From contig NZ_FSRA01000002.1 of the NCBI RefSeq assembly GCF_900129465.1, positions 62,001 to 126,000 of the forward strand: a stretch of DNA of 64,000 nt. Reading direction: 5' to 3'. Within the stretch, counting starts at the first letter, position 1. Each line of letters opens with the position of its first letter. This document shows positions 17,727 to 28,248 of the stretch, in pieces. A program made the translations under genes and the position numbers. Origin of the DNA: Chitinophaga niabensis. GTDB taxonomy: Bacteria > Bacteroidota > Bacteroidia > Chitinophagales > Chitinophagaceae. Below the pieces are notes generated by a model, which ran no database searches, had not been told where the DNA came from, and saw only the letters and a program-made list of their open reading frames with translations.

Positions 17727-20642
17727 CGCATAAAACTGCAACCGCACCGGCCCGATCAATCCGGATTTCCTTAAAGGATAATCCTTATCAAACTTCTTCA
17801 CATTCGTTTTAGTGAACCGCTTGTCCGCAGGCAGGTAATTATCACCAATGATCCTGTTGGGCCAGAGGTTCACTACCCGCAGCTCTAGTGTATTCTGCCC
17901 TTCTTTCACATAGGCAGAAATATCTCCCCTGAACGGATGGGTCCACCAAACGCCGGTATGTTTTCCATTGATGATCACTTCTGCGAGGTTGTACATTTCA
18001 CCCAGATCAAGGAATACCTTCTTCTGTAATTGTGCTGCGCTCACGGTGAATGCCTGGTGATATACTGCGGTACCGGAGTAATATTTAATGCCGGGATCGG
18101 TATGGTCCGTCCAGGAGATCAGTTGATTGAATACCGTGCTTTCCGGGCCACCCCATTCCTTCGCAAAGTTCACTGTCCAGGGGCCGGTAACCGCTACATT
18201 TTCCGGTGTGCCCAAAGAAGGATCTATATCAAAAGTATCCATCGGCAATGCAGGAATACTGGCGTGATCGCCTGTACTGTTTTTCCGGAATACCACAAAC
18301 ACTGAACCGAAAGGATCTAAGAACAAAGGCAGTTCTACCGTCTGGCCTTTGGTAGCATATACCTTTTGCGGAATGATAGTACCTTTATCAGGATTCCATA
18401 ACTCCGGTACCTTACCATCTACACGGAAGGTGGTATGGATATATTCAGGGCGTTCGTTCCTGTTCACAACATAATAGATCTCTGCATCCGGAGTGGTACG
18501 GTGAATGTAATCGATCAATGCTCCCGGTTTGCGGCTCTGGTAAGCAAAATCCGGCCCCTTGCCTTTATCCTGCAATACCTGGCGGATGGTTTTACCAAAT
18601 ACCACTTTTCCCTTTCCATAAGTATGCTCCGTAATAGTGGTACCATTAATATCGCCCCACAATGCTGCGGACAACTCTTTTACCTTTTGCTCTCCTGCTG
18701 CCCTGTCTTTCAATCCTACCGTAGTCAGTGGTTTAGGGCCAACGATCGTAGCGCCGTCTTTCACCAGTTGCGCCAGCTTCACCATCACATCTGCATTCAC
18801 CACTTTCCAATCCGGTAAAGCCAGTACTTCATAACGCATGCCATCCGGCAGTACGATCTTTCCATCTGCTACTTTCATACGGGTAAGGATCACTTCCGTA
18901 TTACATACATCATAATCATATCCTTCTCCCAGTTCAGGATGAATATGTTTCAGGGGCACCTGGTTGGGAACGTTATCACCGTAGTAATAACATACATCCC
19001 CTACAAACAGCCCACGTGAAAGCATGTAAGATACCCGGCTGTTCCATTTCAGGAAGGCAGGCGCCTGTTTCCACCAGGTTACATTCTGATTAAAGTGTGT
19101 GCCGGCAAAATATTCATTACCCGGTAAACCTGCACTTTTAGGAGAATGGGTGAAAGTATGGATCACCAGGCGGTTCAAGCCTTCGCAATAAGCCCTGTCC
19201 AGGGTAGGTTTCATAAATGCGAAATCCTCTTCCCAATGTGGTCCGATGCTGGTAGGGCCTTCTGCCTGCACAAAACGTTTGCCGTAAATGTGTGCGGCGG
19301 CAGCGGGTTGTTTGATAAAGATGCGGCGGAAGTCCTCCACCCTATGTGTTTTTGCCCTGATCCAGAACTCTCCCATGGGGATTGCGTTCAGGCCCAGGTT
19401 CTTCAAAGCATCGATGGGGGCAGGATGCGGGCCGCCACTTTCTGAGTGCAGGGCCATGCCGTCCTTCTTCGCCAGTTCGTCAAATCGTTTATAGTGATTT
19501 TCCCAGATCACATCAGCGATCGTTCTTCTGAAATCATAGAGGAAACGATTGGAAACATCCCTGCTTTCAATGATCTTCCCGGTTAATATGGGCAGGTACT
19601 TTTTGATATCATAGCCATTCTGTTGCTGAAATGCTTCTGTGAAAGCAGGTGTCCAGTTGGAAGCGCCGAGTTCCCAGCTATCGTCATGCAGGTATTTGAG
19701 GCTGGCGTTCTTATGATCTTTGATCAATGCGGTGACCACTTTCTCATACTGTACGTCCATGGCTTCTTTGCTCATGTAGTCAATGGCGAGACCACCACCA
19801 CCCGGACTATGGGTGGATACTTCAATACCGGTGCCGCTATAACCGAACCGCATGATCTGGTAATTACCAGCTGGCACATCCCAGTTGATATTGCCTTGTG
19901 CATCTACATAACTGCTTACGTCTATAACATTATCCAAAGAAGCATTGGCTTCATGTGGCGGAGAGGCTTCTTCTTTCATGAAGAGGTTCCAGTCGTACCC
20001 CAATCCGTTTTTAGTCATGGGGATGGAATAGATACTATGCACCGCTTTGATATCCATATTCTCCAGCGGTTTGATCTGCGCACTGTTCTCATTCAGTTTC
20101 ACAGCCAGTACCGCAATAGGTTTATAATACCGGGACTTATCCAGTTTACCCGGCATGGGTAAGTTCATACTTAATTTCCGCGGCCCCTGGACCATGGTAT
20201 CGCTCCATACCAGTTTTTTGGATGCCAGCTCCGGCGTAACCCATGGTCCGCCGTCATTCCAGCCGCTGCCAATATTCAGGCTGATCTCCAGGTTCAGACT
20301 GTCTGCCACATCGCAGGCATAGTGGAAAAGTGCTTTCCATTCCGGCCCCAGGAATATGGGACCGCTTTCTGTTTTTTCCATTTTATTGTAAGAAGAAGAG
20401 CCTGCATCAAAAATGATCGCACCTTTGATCCCTGCTTCTTTCATTGCAACGAGGTCTGCTAAAATGCCTTCTTTTGTCTGGTAGCCTTCCAGCCACCACC
20501 AGAATACCCGGGGTTTTGCTTCATCCGGGGGATTCATGAATCCCATGGCAAGATCGCCCTGTGCTTCTGTTATATTTTTGCTATTGGTGCATCCGTTAAT
20601 GAAGCAGCAAAGAGCTGCTCCCCATATCAGTAATTTTTTCAT
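17718..20642 (-). CDS. Glycoside hydrolase family 106-like alpha-L-rhamnosidase, lipoprotein
   Basis: 974 aa. Lipobox INGC, Cys 18. Catalytic region recognised by PRVFWWWLEG, TKEGILADLVAMKEAGIKGA and SLNIGSGWNDGGPWVTPELA near the N-terminus, typical of GH106. The middle holds HSESGGPHPAPIDAL, FVQAEGPTSIGPHW and FTHSPKSAGLPGNEYFAGTH. The C-terminal jelly-roll resembles a GH2 sugar-binding domain (YNLAEVIINGKHTGVWWTHP, then TLELRVVNLWPNR). GH106 enzymes remove terminal alpha-L-rhamnose. Start overlaps the GH78 stop as ATGA, so translation is coupled. Last gene of the rhamnoside operon. Confidence 0.85.
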   Translation of the reverse strand: MKKLLIWGAALCCFINGCTNSKNITEAQGDLAMGFMNPPDEAKPRVFWWWLEGYQTKEGILADLVAMKEAGIKGAIIFDAGSSSYNKMEKTESGPIFLGPEWKALFHYACDVADSLNLEISLNIGSGWNDGGPWVTPELASKKLVWSDTMVQGPRKLSMNLPMPGKLDKSRYYKPIAVLAVKLNENSAQIKPLENMDIKAVHSIYSIPMTKNGLGYDWNLFMKEEASPPHEANASLDNVIDVSSYVDAQGNINWDVPAGNYQIMRFGYSGTGIEVSTHSPGGGGLAIDYMSKEAMDVQYEKVVTALIKDHKNASLKYLHDDSWELGASNWTPAFTEAFQQQNGYDIKKYLPILTGKIIESRDVSNRFLYDFRRTIADVIWENHYKRFDELAKKDGMALHSESGGPHPAPIDALKNLGLNAIPMGEFWIRAKTHRVEDFRRIFIKQPAAAAHIYGKRFVQAEGPTSIGPHWEEDFAFMKPTLDRAYCEGLNRLVIHTFTHSPKSAGLPGNEYFAGTHFNQNVTWWKQAPAFLKWNSRVSYMLSRGLFVGDVCYYYGDNVPNQVPLKHIHPELGEGYDYDVCNTEVILTRMKVADGKIVLPDGMRYEVLALPDWKVVNADVMVKLAQLVKDGATIVGPKPLTTVGLKDRAAGEQKVKELSAALWGDINGTTITEHTYGKGKVVFGKTIRQVLQDKGKGPDFAYQSRKPGALIDYIHRTTPDAEIYYVVNRNERPEYIHTTFRVDGKVPELWNPDKGTIIPQKVYATKGQTVELPLFLDPFGSVFVVFRKNSTGDHASIPALPMDTFDIDPSLGTPENVAVTGPWTVNFAKEWGGPESTVFNQLISWTDHTDPGIKYYSGTAVYHQAFTVSAAQLQKKVFLDLGEMYNLAEVIINGKHTGVWWTHPFRGDISAYVKEGQNTLELRVVNLWPNRIIGDNYLPADKRFTKTNVKKFDKDYPLRKSGLIGPVRLQFYALD

Positions 20643-22873
20643 CTTTCCTGGTTAATGATTATTTCATGTTCACCACGCACATCCGGGAGAAAATATGCGC
20701 CTTTGGAGCCGGAAGGTTTGATAGCCTTACCATCCATCAGAACGGTGAACTTTTGCTGTGTAAGTTTTGCAGGTAATACTACCTGTGCAGTAGTATTGGA
20801 AGGGATGGTGATCTTCATCACCAGCCTGCCGGGAGATTGTTCATATGCTGCAAGGATGTTTCCTTTGATAGTGGGTACTTTTATTTTAGCCCAGGGCAGA
20901 TCACCCAGCTGTGGTTTTATCCTGCATGCAGTCCATCCCGGCGCCACCGGCTCTATGCCCATCAGCTTACGGGGAATGATATTGGCAGGCACGGCGCCCC
21001 ATGCGTGGTTCCAGTCCTGGTTAGGTTTGTATTTGTTGTCCCATGCTTCCATGGTTATAGTGCTGCCGGCACGGATCATGTTATACCAGCTGCGTAATGC
21101 CTGTGAATTCAAGAGGGAAAGTCCGTATTGATCATCTCCTGCATCATACACCGCATCCATCAGGAACTGGCTGCCATACACACTGCAAGCCATGCCACGG
21201 GAGCGGATGAAATCGCCTACTGCTTTCCGGTGCTGCTCTTCCACTAATCCGAAAACCAACGCGAACATATTGGCATGCAGGGAAGCGTGTGTGGTACCGC
21301 TTCCATCCAGTACTACTTTTCGTTTTGTGTCCCAGAACAATTTGCGGAATGCTTTTTTCACCTGCTCTGCACGTGCGGCCAACATACTTTCATCTGCTTT
21401 GTTACCCAAGGCGGCGGCCATTACCTGCATATCGCGTAATGCTTTATAATAGTATGCATTCACTACAGCGTTATGATTGGTGAACACGAAACCATCTGTT
21501 TCACCGCCTTCTTCATTACCCAATCCTAAGATGCCTTTATGCGGCCAGTCTACAATATCCCTCAGCTCCTTACCATTAAAGTGAATAGATTGCAGGAGTT
21601 CCGTGGTTTGCCTGCCCGTGCGGGTACTGATCAGTCCGCTGGAATCTTCCAGTGCCATCAGCAGCTTTGCTTTCAGCGTTGTATAATTATACCGGGCAGA
21701 ACGGATATCGCCCGTATAGAGGTAATCGTTATAGGCCATTAATACAGATTGCAGGATCCACTCTGTGGGCCAGGTGGCATGATACAGGAGGTATTCATGT
21801 GAACTACGGGCCAGGCTATACTCCCGGTCTGTAGCATAATATCCCAACTGGTTGATATAAGCATCGGCCTCATAAGGGATACGCTCCCTGTCGCCATCAA
21901 CAAAAACACCGGCAAAGGAAGTGGCCTTCATGCTGTATTTACATATATCCCATACTGCATTCAGGATAGTATCAGCACTTTGAAACTCAGCTGCCGCATC
22001 ATTAAAAGGATAATTCACTGCGGAGCGGATAACATCGGTAGCTTGTAAAGTACCTGCATATCCTTCCACCTCGCAATACCTGAAAGGCAATACCTCTCCG
22101 ATATAAGCCGGCATCTTGATAGCCTGTGCGCCGGTGTTGCGCATATCCGGCCTGATGTATACCTGGTATGTATGCGTGCCTGCACGCAAAGGCAAACGGT
22201 ATGCCTGGTAACGCATACTGCCTCCTGGTTTCCGGTTAATACTGCCATCTGCATTTATTACTTCACCCAAATGCACTGTTACGGTATCTCCATCTCCTTT
22301 GGCAGACAGGCGTAATTTCAACTGCCCGAAAGCCGCTTTACCAAAATCTATGCGGCCGGCATGAACAGACACCGGGAACTGATCTGTTTTCTGCAAAGGA
22401 TATTTTGCCGTAGCATAATCTACCATCACGGAATCCGTAAAAAATACAGCAGGCGTAGAAAATCTGCTCTCTTTGTCCTTTTCATCCCAGATCTGTACCA
22501 TCCAGTAATAGGTCGTGTTCGGCTGCAATGCTTTACCGGCATATACAACTCCGGCAGACTGTGCGGATGTTACTTTTTTGGAGTCCCATACATTCCCCTG
22601 GTTTTCCGGGTTGTCCGAAACCAGTATCCTGTAAGCCGTCTGTTGTACCGGCGCTCCGCCAATAGCCCAGCTGAAAGCAGGCTGGCGGTTCGCGATGCGA
22701 ACATACTGCCCGCCGGAAAAATTCCTGACCGGTTGCACAGGATACCCATTCACATACTGTTGATCTGTATAAGCCAGCAGATCACACATCAATCCCTCAG
22801 GAGCAGCCTGCTGGGCATAACTTTGTACTGAACTAATAATGATAAAGAGTGTAAAAAGGATCTTCCTGCGCAT
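20639..22873 (-). CDS. Glycoside hydrolase family 78-like alpha-L-rhamnosidase
   Basis: 744 aa from ATG 22873; the longer frame adds 104 residues with no family resemblance. Signal peptide ending QSYAQ (about 20). N-terminal Ig-like domain (PAFSWAIGG, YRILVS, YYWMVQIWDEKDK), a beta-sandwich, then the (alpha/alpha)6 barrel from about 300. The acidic centre is FVDGDRERIPYEADAYINQ with D326, D328 and E330, the variant seen in one GH78 branch instead of DCPQRDER. It ends with a beta domain (SNTTAQVVLPA). It would release L-rhamnose in the periplasm or at the surface. Co-transcribed with SusD upstream (70 nt) and GH106 downstream (ATGA overlap). Confidence 0.87.
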   Translation of the reverse strand: MRRKILFTLFIIISSVQSYAQQAAPEGLMCDLLAYTDQQYVNGYPVQPVRNFSGGQYVRIANRQPAFSWAIGGAPVQQTAYRILVSDNPENQGNVWDSKKVTSAQSAGVVYAGKALQPNTTYYWMVQIWDEKDKESRFSTPAVFFTDSVMVDYATAKYPLQKTDQFPVSVHAGRIDFGKAAFGQLKLRLSAKGDGDTVTVHLGEVINADGSINRKPGGSMRYQAYRLPLRAGTHTYQVYIRPDMRNTGAQAIKMPAYIGEVLPFRYCEVEGYAGTLQATDVIRSAVNYPFNDAAAEFQSADTILNAVWDICKYSMKATSFAGVFVDGDRERIPYEADAYINQLGYYATDREYSLARSSHEYLLYHATWPTEWILQSVLMAYNDYLYTGDIRSARYNYTTLKAKLLMALEDSSGLISTRTGRQTTELLQSIHFNGKELRDIVDWPHKGILGLGNEEGGETDGFVFTNHNAVVNAYYYKALRDMQVMAAALGNKADESMLAARAEQVKKAFRKLFWDTKRKVVLDGSGTTHASLHANMFALVFGLVEEQHRKAVGDFIRSRGMACSVYGSQFLMDAVYDAGDDQYGLSLLNSQALRSWYNMIRAGSTITMEAWDNKYKPNQDWNHAWGAVPANIIPRKLMGIEPVAPGWTACRIKPQLGDLPWAKIKVPTIKGNILAAYEQSPGRLVMKITIPSNTTAQVVLPAKLTQQKFTVLMDGKAIKPSGSKGAYFLPDVRGEHEIIINQER

Positions 22874-22943
22874 GGTAATAGTATAAAATGATAAGAAAGC
22901 CGGGAATGATCTCCTGGCTTTCTTATTACAATATAAAAAAAGA

Positions 22944-24674
22944 TTATCGCTGCCAGCCCGGATTTTGCTCCAGCTTCTCATCTTTATTGGTATCGATGAC
23001 GGTTTGCGGGATAGGCCACAGGTTATAATTGAAAGTAAGTGTTGCCTTTGCTTCAGGCCAGTATGCGTATTTTTTAATACGGTCAACTGCAATGGTTCCA
23101 CCCATCCGCAGCAAAGTATTCCAGCGGCACTCCTCATACACCAGTTCACGGGCACGTTCGTCCAGAATAAGATTGAAGTTATCATCCATATCCGCCGCCG
23201 TTACTCTGTATGTACAGGCAGCACGGTCCCTCAGCAAATTCACGTCGTCAGCCGCCCCTTGTTTATTTCCGCTGCGTTGTTTGGCTTCCGCACGCAGGAG
23301 GATGGTTTCAGACAGGCGGATAAAATAATCGTCCCTGAACAGATTGCTCATGTTCTCTCCATCAGCTATCCCAGTGTACTTATCTGTGGCGATCTTGCAG
23401 GATACAGGATAGCAAAGGCTTCTGTTGTTCATATTAGTTACCGGGTCCGCACTGCCGTTATACATCACGTTCCAGGGAACAACCTGACCGAAGTAAGGAG
23501 AAGAAGGCACGTTGCCGATAAAGTTCCTGCGGAATACGATATCTGAATTGCGCATATCTGTTGCCCATTGCCCCGCATATATGTCATCGCGGGTGTACAT
23601 GGTAGGTATCATCTGAGCAATCCCCCTTCCTCCTACATTCTCTGCTGTTCCGGTGAGGTGGTCTTTGGCACCATCACGGAAAACAGGACTATAAGTACGG
23701 GAATAAGGGAGTTTGGATTTACCATCTTCTGCTCTATACGCTGCATAATCGATCTGTATGGCCCAGATGCATTCTTTATTACCATCCTGATAGTTCACGT
23801 TCTTTTCCTGGAAAAGGTCCCAGTACACATTACCCTGCGCTTCTGTACTTCTTGCACCAAAGCGGTTCTTCATCAGGGAGAAGGTACCACCGTCTATCAC
23901 CTTGTTGCCATAAGCGATGGATTGTGCAAATGCAGCATTGGCTTCTGTTGTTTTTGCCTCTGCTGCCAGTTGTGTACCCAGGGCAAGATAGAGCTCGCAA
24001 AGGTTATGCTGTGCGGCGCCTCTTACTAAACGGCCGCCTGCGGTTGTTGTAACAGGAAGGTCGTTTTCAACAGCCAGCAGTTCATCAATAGCAAACTGGT
24101 AAGTTTCTACGCGGGTAGATCTTTTAAAATTATACTGTGGCACAGTGGTTGGTTGTGTTACAATAGGTACACCACCAAAGATCTCTCCCAGGTTACGGTA
24201 GGCAAATGCGCGGAAGAACCTGGCCTGCGCTAAAGCATAAGCCTTATCAGCCGGCGTAGCCCATGAGATCTGAGGAAGGTCTGCCGCCCATATCGCCAGG
24301 TTGGCTTTGGCGATCAATTGGTACCAGGTGCTGTAAAAATTAAAGAAAGTACCGTTATCCGGATTGATGAGGCCATAGTTATTGAAAGTAGATCCTCTTC
24401 TGATACTGGCCACATCGTACATATCCGTTCCGTTTCCACGGAACACAAAGATCCAGCCTTCTTCAGCAGGGTTTGCCCAAAGGTCCCGCAGCTGGGAATA
24501 GATGGCTATTAGTGACTGGTCTATCTGGGCAGAAGTGGAGTAGGCATTTTCAACCGTGTAGAAGGTGGTCGGTTTTTCCATAAGGAAATCCTTATCGGAT
24601 TTACAGCTTACGATCCCAGACAACAATAGCAACAATGCCCAGGTAGTATAATGATGATGAATGATCTTTTTCAT
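22944..24674 (-). CDS. SusD/RagB-family lipoprotein (rhamnoside locus)
   Basis: 576 aa. Lipobox GIVSC with lipidated Cys 24. SusD landmarks: DFLMEKPTTFYTVENAYST, WYQLIAKANLAIW, ALAQARFFRAFAYRNLGEIF, LRAEAKQRSGNKQGAADDVN, LDERARELVYEECRWNTLLR, and the terminal WPIPQTVIDTN...QNPGW. Surface glycan-binding partner of the SusC encoded 20 nt upstream. Ligand presumed to be a rhamnose-containing glycan because of GH78 and GH106. Confidence 0.93.
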   Translation of the reverse strand: MKKIIHHHYTTWALLLLLSGIVSCKSDKDFLMEKPTTFYTVENAYSTSAQIDQSLIAIYSQLRDLWANPAEEGWIFVFRGNGTDMYDVASIRRGSTFNNYGLINPDNGTFFNFYSTWYQLIAKANLAIWAADLPQISWATPADKAYALAQARFFRAFAYRNLGEIFGGVPIVTQPTTVPQYNFKRSTRVETYQFAIDELLAVENDLPVTTTAGGRLVRGAAQHNLCELYLALGTQLAAEAKTTEANAAFAQSIAYGNKVIDGGTFSLMKNRFGARSTEAQGNVYWDLFQEKNVNYQDGNKECIWAIQIDYAAYRAEDGKSKLPYSRTYSPVFRDGAKDHLTGTAENVGGRGIAQMIPTMYTRDDIYAGQWATDMRNSDIVFRRNFIGNVPSSPYFGQVVPWNVMYNGSADPVTNMNNRSLCYPVSCKIATDKYTGIADGENMSNLFRDDYFIRLSETILLRAEAKQRSGNKQGAADDVNLLRDRAACTYRVTAADMDDNFNLILDERARELVYEECRWNTLLRMGGTIAVDRIKKYAYWPEAKATLTFNYNLWPIPQTVIDTNKDEKLEQNPGWQR

Positions 24675-24694
24675 GTTAAACTCGTTGAATTGGA

Positions 24695-27600
24695 TTAGAA
24701 ACTGATGTTGGCGCCAAAGGAATAAGAGGATGGTACGGGGAAGATATTTTGCCTTACCGTTACACCTTCTTCCGGATCTCCGCCATGCCAGTTAGTAAAA
24801 GTGGCCACATTTTTTGCACTTAAAAAGAATTTCGCAGTGTTAACATGCAGCCTTTTTAACAGCCCTGCATTCACCTTGTAAGACAGTACAATGTCCTGCA
24901 CTCTTACAAATCCACGTGATTGCAATCCCAGGAAACGCCCGTCCCCTGCAAAGTAGGCAGATGGATATACGTTACTTTTGTTCTCCGGGGTCCAATAAGG
25001 CTTGGACGTCATATTATCATTAAAACGACCCGTACCTGCAGTAATGTAAGCTGCCTGGTTAGCTCTCATAAAATAGCCATTGCCGCCAAACGTACCCGAG
25101 ATCATTACATAGAGATCAAAGTTTTTATAATTAAAGTTGTTGCTCATGCTCATCCTGAAATTCTCGTTCTCATTTCCCAGGATCTTACGGTCGCCGGCAC
25201 TGATACCAGGCTGTTTATCAATATCCCTGTATTTAGGGGCACCGGGAGCAGCACCTGTTAAAGCGATATATTCCGCATCATCCGCCTGCACAATACCGAT
25301 CTGTTCATATCCAAAGATCGGATCAAGCGGATACCCGATAAATAAATTATTCGCCAGGTCATCGTCTTCTTTACCATCTTTATTCAGATCATCTCCATAC
25401 AAACTAACAACGCGGTTCCGGTTCATCCAGAAAGTAAGCGAAGTGTTCCAGCCCCAGCTACTCTCCCTTACATTCACTGATCTTACCGTTACTTCAATCC
25501 CCTTATTATTCACCTGGCCCATGGAAGTTCTCATATTCTTGAAACCTGTCATTACCGGAATGTTGCGGACGAATATCTGGTCGGTGGTTTGTGAGCTGTA
25601 CAGGTCTACATCTACAAATAACCTTTCATCTAACCAGGCAGATTCAAAACCGGCGTTCCATGCAGCCGTTTTTTCCCAACCCAGATTTGAGTTACCCAAT
25701 GCATTCTGAAAGAGGCCATATTGAATAGCGCTACCGGTATTTGTGAATTGATACCTTACCCCGCCTGAAGTACCATTGGCAATGGTAGAGAGTGTGCTAT
25801 AAGGAGCTCCGCTCTGGTTCCCGTTCTGACCCCAGGAAAGTTTCAGCTTCAGACTGTTCAGGGACTTAATTCCTTTCATGAATTCTTCATTAGAGATCCT
25901 CCATGCAATACCGGCGGCAGAAAAGTTCGCCCATTTGTTATTCGCACCAAACACAGAAGCCCCATCCCGGCGATAAGAACCGGTGAAGAAATATTTATCA
26001 TTATAGGAATAACTTAACCGGCCCAGATAACCAATATTGGCCCTTTCCTCGCCGTTCATCTCTATTCGCTGTACCGTAGCTTTAGAGAGGCCGTTCACGC
26101 CCAGTGCAGTATTACCATTAGCGGCAAAGTCCGTTCCTGTTGCCCTCGTCATTTCATATCTCCGGTAATCCCTTGTAGCCACAGCTGTAAAATCGACGCT
26201 ATGTTTGCCAAAATCCTGCTTGTAGTTCAGGATATTATCTATTACATAACTGTAAGTACTATTGTTATTGATATTCCCTGTAGCACGGGCTAAAAATCCC
26301 TGGATGGCTGCAGGGGAATAACGGGCAATGCCTTCTCCTTCCGCAATAAAATTAGATTCATAGGTAAAATCCCCGGCCTGGTTCCTGTCCTGATTCAGCA
26401 AATAATTTAACCTGTAACTAAGGCCTTTTACCCATGGTGCTTTTAATACAAGATGAGAATTGAGGCGGTAGTTATTTCTGATATCCTTGTTGTCGCGCGT
26501 GCCATCATTTACACCCCATAAAGGATTAACAGCAGATTGGGTGTAAGGATACTTTTCCAGGTTTCCCTGGTCGTCGCGGAACATCACGCCGTATGGAGAC
26601 ATTGTTTGTGCGCTTCCAATATCAGCCGGGATACCGGAATAATCCCTCCTGGAAAAACCTCCGTCTACACCTATTTCCAGCCAGGAAGTAATGTTTGCAT
26701 TCAGCTTTGCCAATACAGAGATCCTTTTAAAATCATCTCCTACTATAATACTTTTGTTTTGATCAAAGGAAGAAGAAAGGTAATAGTTCACAGTGGACGT
26801 GGCACCCGAAACAGCAGCCTGGTAACTTTGGATCAACCCTGTACGGGTAACCTCATCCAGCCAATTGGTTTCTTTTCCGGCATTCCTGTTAGCTATTTCT
26901 CCCGGTTTCAGCCAGTTGGTAGAACCAGGTGTATATTTATTACGTGCATTCACTACTTCTAACCATTCTTCTCCTTTCATCATCACCGGCCTGCGTTGCC
27001 AGGTTTGTATCCCTGTTGATGTGTTGAAAGCAATAGATGGTTTGCCGGAACGGCCCTTTTTAGTGGTAATGGCAATTACTCCATTAGCGGAACGGGAACC
27101 ATATGCAGCCGCAGATGTAGCATCTTTGAGGATATCAAAACTGGCAATGTCATTTGGATTAATGTCTCCAAGGCTGCCCAGGAACACTGTTCCATCCAGC
27201 ACGATCAGAGGATTATTATCGCCACTGATAGAGTTCCTCCCGCGTAATAGCATTTCCGGTTGATCTCCGGCAGTATTGCTGGCACCAATGCTCAAACCGG
27301 GTACATTTCCTTTTAATGACTCCAGTGCATTCAGGTTAGGCAGCGATGCCATGGGCGAATTCTCCATTCTCACAGAACTCACAGATCCTGTGAAGTCTTT
27401 ACGCTTTGCAGTCCCATACCCTATCACCACAAAGTTCTCCAGCGTGGTGGATTCTTCTTTGAGGGCGATAATAACATTGTTCAGGTTCTCTGGTTTTAGC
27501 GTGATGGTCTTATAGCCGAGCATAGTTACCTCCAATTCCACTTCCGTGCCATCTGGCAGGGTAAAGGAAAACTCTCCTTTGGCATCCGTGGTAGCACCTT

Positions 27601-28105
27601 TGGTACTGTTCTTCAATCTAACGGTTGCGCCGGGTAAAGGCTCTCCCGTTTCGCTGGTCACTCTTCCTTTTATCAGTATTAGTGGCGGTGGTGTAGCATG
27701 CACTACAGGTGCCGGCTCATCCTTTTTACGCACCACTACTGTTTGTTCAACAATTACATAATTAAAAGGCTGATCCTGGAAGCATGCTTCCAGCGCTTCT
27801 TTAAAAGAGGCGTCCTTCAATTGCAGGGAAACTTTTTTGGCATCTTTCATCAACCGCTGGTTGAAGAAGAAGTGATAGCCACTTTGTTTCCCTATTTGTG
27901 CAAACACCTTTTCCAGCGAACCATTTTTAATGTTAATGGTGATCTGCTGGCTATATCCCTCTGCGCTCACCTGGAGGCACGTAATAAAGAGCAGGATGGC
28001 CGTTAGCTTCATGATCAGAAGAATTTTTCCGGTAGGCCACAGCCTGAATTGCAACAGACCGCGGAGGCCCTTAGACCTTGTGGAATTCGTAAATCTTAAT
28101 TTCAT
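24695..28105 (-). CDS. SusC/RagA TonB-dependent transducer with STN signalling domain (rhamnoside locus)
   Basis: 1136 aa from ATG 28105. Unusually long pre-signal region of about 45 residues before the hydrophobic core (MKLTAILLFITCLQVSA), common in FecA-like transducers of this phylum. STN domain about 52-115 (INIKNGSLEKVFAQIGKQSG, FNYVIVEQTVVVRK). Regulatory beta-sandwich about 140-215. Plug about 225-345 (NFVVIGYGTAKRKDFTGSVSSV, LLRGRNSISGDNNPLIVLDG, SAAAYGSRSANGVIAITTKKG). Barrel to the C-terminus (SFGANISF). The STN domain signals to the FecR-type anti-sigma encoded upstream, so cargo import should induce the locus. Confidence 0.95.
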   Translation of the reverse strand: MKLRFTNSTRSKGLRGLLQFRLWPTGKILLIMKLTAILLFITCLQVSAEGYSQQITINIKNGSLEKVFAQIGKQSGYHFFFNQRLMKDAKKVSLQLKDASFKEALEACFQDQPFNYVIVEQTVVVRKKDEPAPVVHATPPPLILIKGRVTSETGEPLPGATVRLKNSTKGATTDAKGEFSFTLPDGTEVELEVTMLGYKTITLKPENLNNVIIALKEESTTLENFVVIGYGTAKRKDFTGSVSSVRMENSPMASLPNLNALESLKGNVPGLSIGASNTAGDQPEMLLRGRNSISGDNNPLIVLDGTVFLGSLGDINPNDIASFDILKDATSAAAYGSRSANGVIAITTKKGRSGKPSIAFNTSTGIQTWQRRPVMMKGEEWLEVVNARNKYTPGSTNWLKPGEIANRNAGKETNWLDEVTRTGLIQSYQAAVSGATSTVNYYLSSSFDQNKSIIVGDDFKRISVLAKLNANITSWLEIGVDGGFSRRDYSGIPADIGSAQTMSPYGVMFRDDQGNLEKYPYTQSAVNPLWGVNDGTRDNKDIRNNYRLNSHLVLKAPWVKGLSYRLNYLLNQDRNQAGDFTYESNFIAEGEGIARYSPAAIQGFLARATGNINNNSTYSYVIDNILNYKQDFGKHSVDFTAVATRDYRRYEMTRATGTDFAANGNTALGVNGLSKATVQRIEMNGEERANIGYLGRLSYSYNDKYFFTGSYRRDGASVFGANNKWANFSAAGIAWRISNEEFMKGIKSLNSLKLKLSWGQNGNQSGAPYSTLSTIANGTSGGVRYQFTNTGSAIQYGLFQNALGNSNLGWEKTAAWNAGFESAWLDERLFVDVDLYSSQTTDQIFVRNIPVMTGFKNMRTSMGQVNNKGIEVTVRSVNVRESSWGWNTSLTFWMNRNRVVSLYGDDLNKDGKEDDDLANNLFIGYPLDPIFGYEQIGIVQADDAEYIALTGAAPGAPKYRDIDKQPGISAGDRKILGNENENFRMSMSNNFNYKNFDLYVMISGTFGGNGYFMRANQAAYITAGTGRFNDNMTSKPYWTPENKSNVYPSAYFAGDGRFLGLQSRGFVRVQDIVLSYKVNAGLLKRLHVNTAKFFLSAKNVATFTNWHGGDPEEGVTVRQNIFPVPSSYSFGANISF

Positions 28106-28248
28106 AACTTCGTGGTTTGTTTGGGTTTTGCCCGTTTCAACAGTTAGCAAATTGATTGATACGCAGACGCAAGCATCCGGCCGGTTGTACCCTCATACTT
28201 CCGGCCTTTTTCCTGAATCCGATGATTAATTCTGTTAGGTTGTTTGTG

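Noticed and set aside
28179..28206. GGCCGG...CCGGCC hairpin followed by T residues between FecR and SusC
   Set aside because: T-run is on the plus strand where no gene ends; both flanking genes are on the minus strand, so it is not their terminator.
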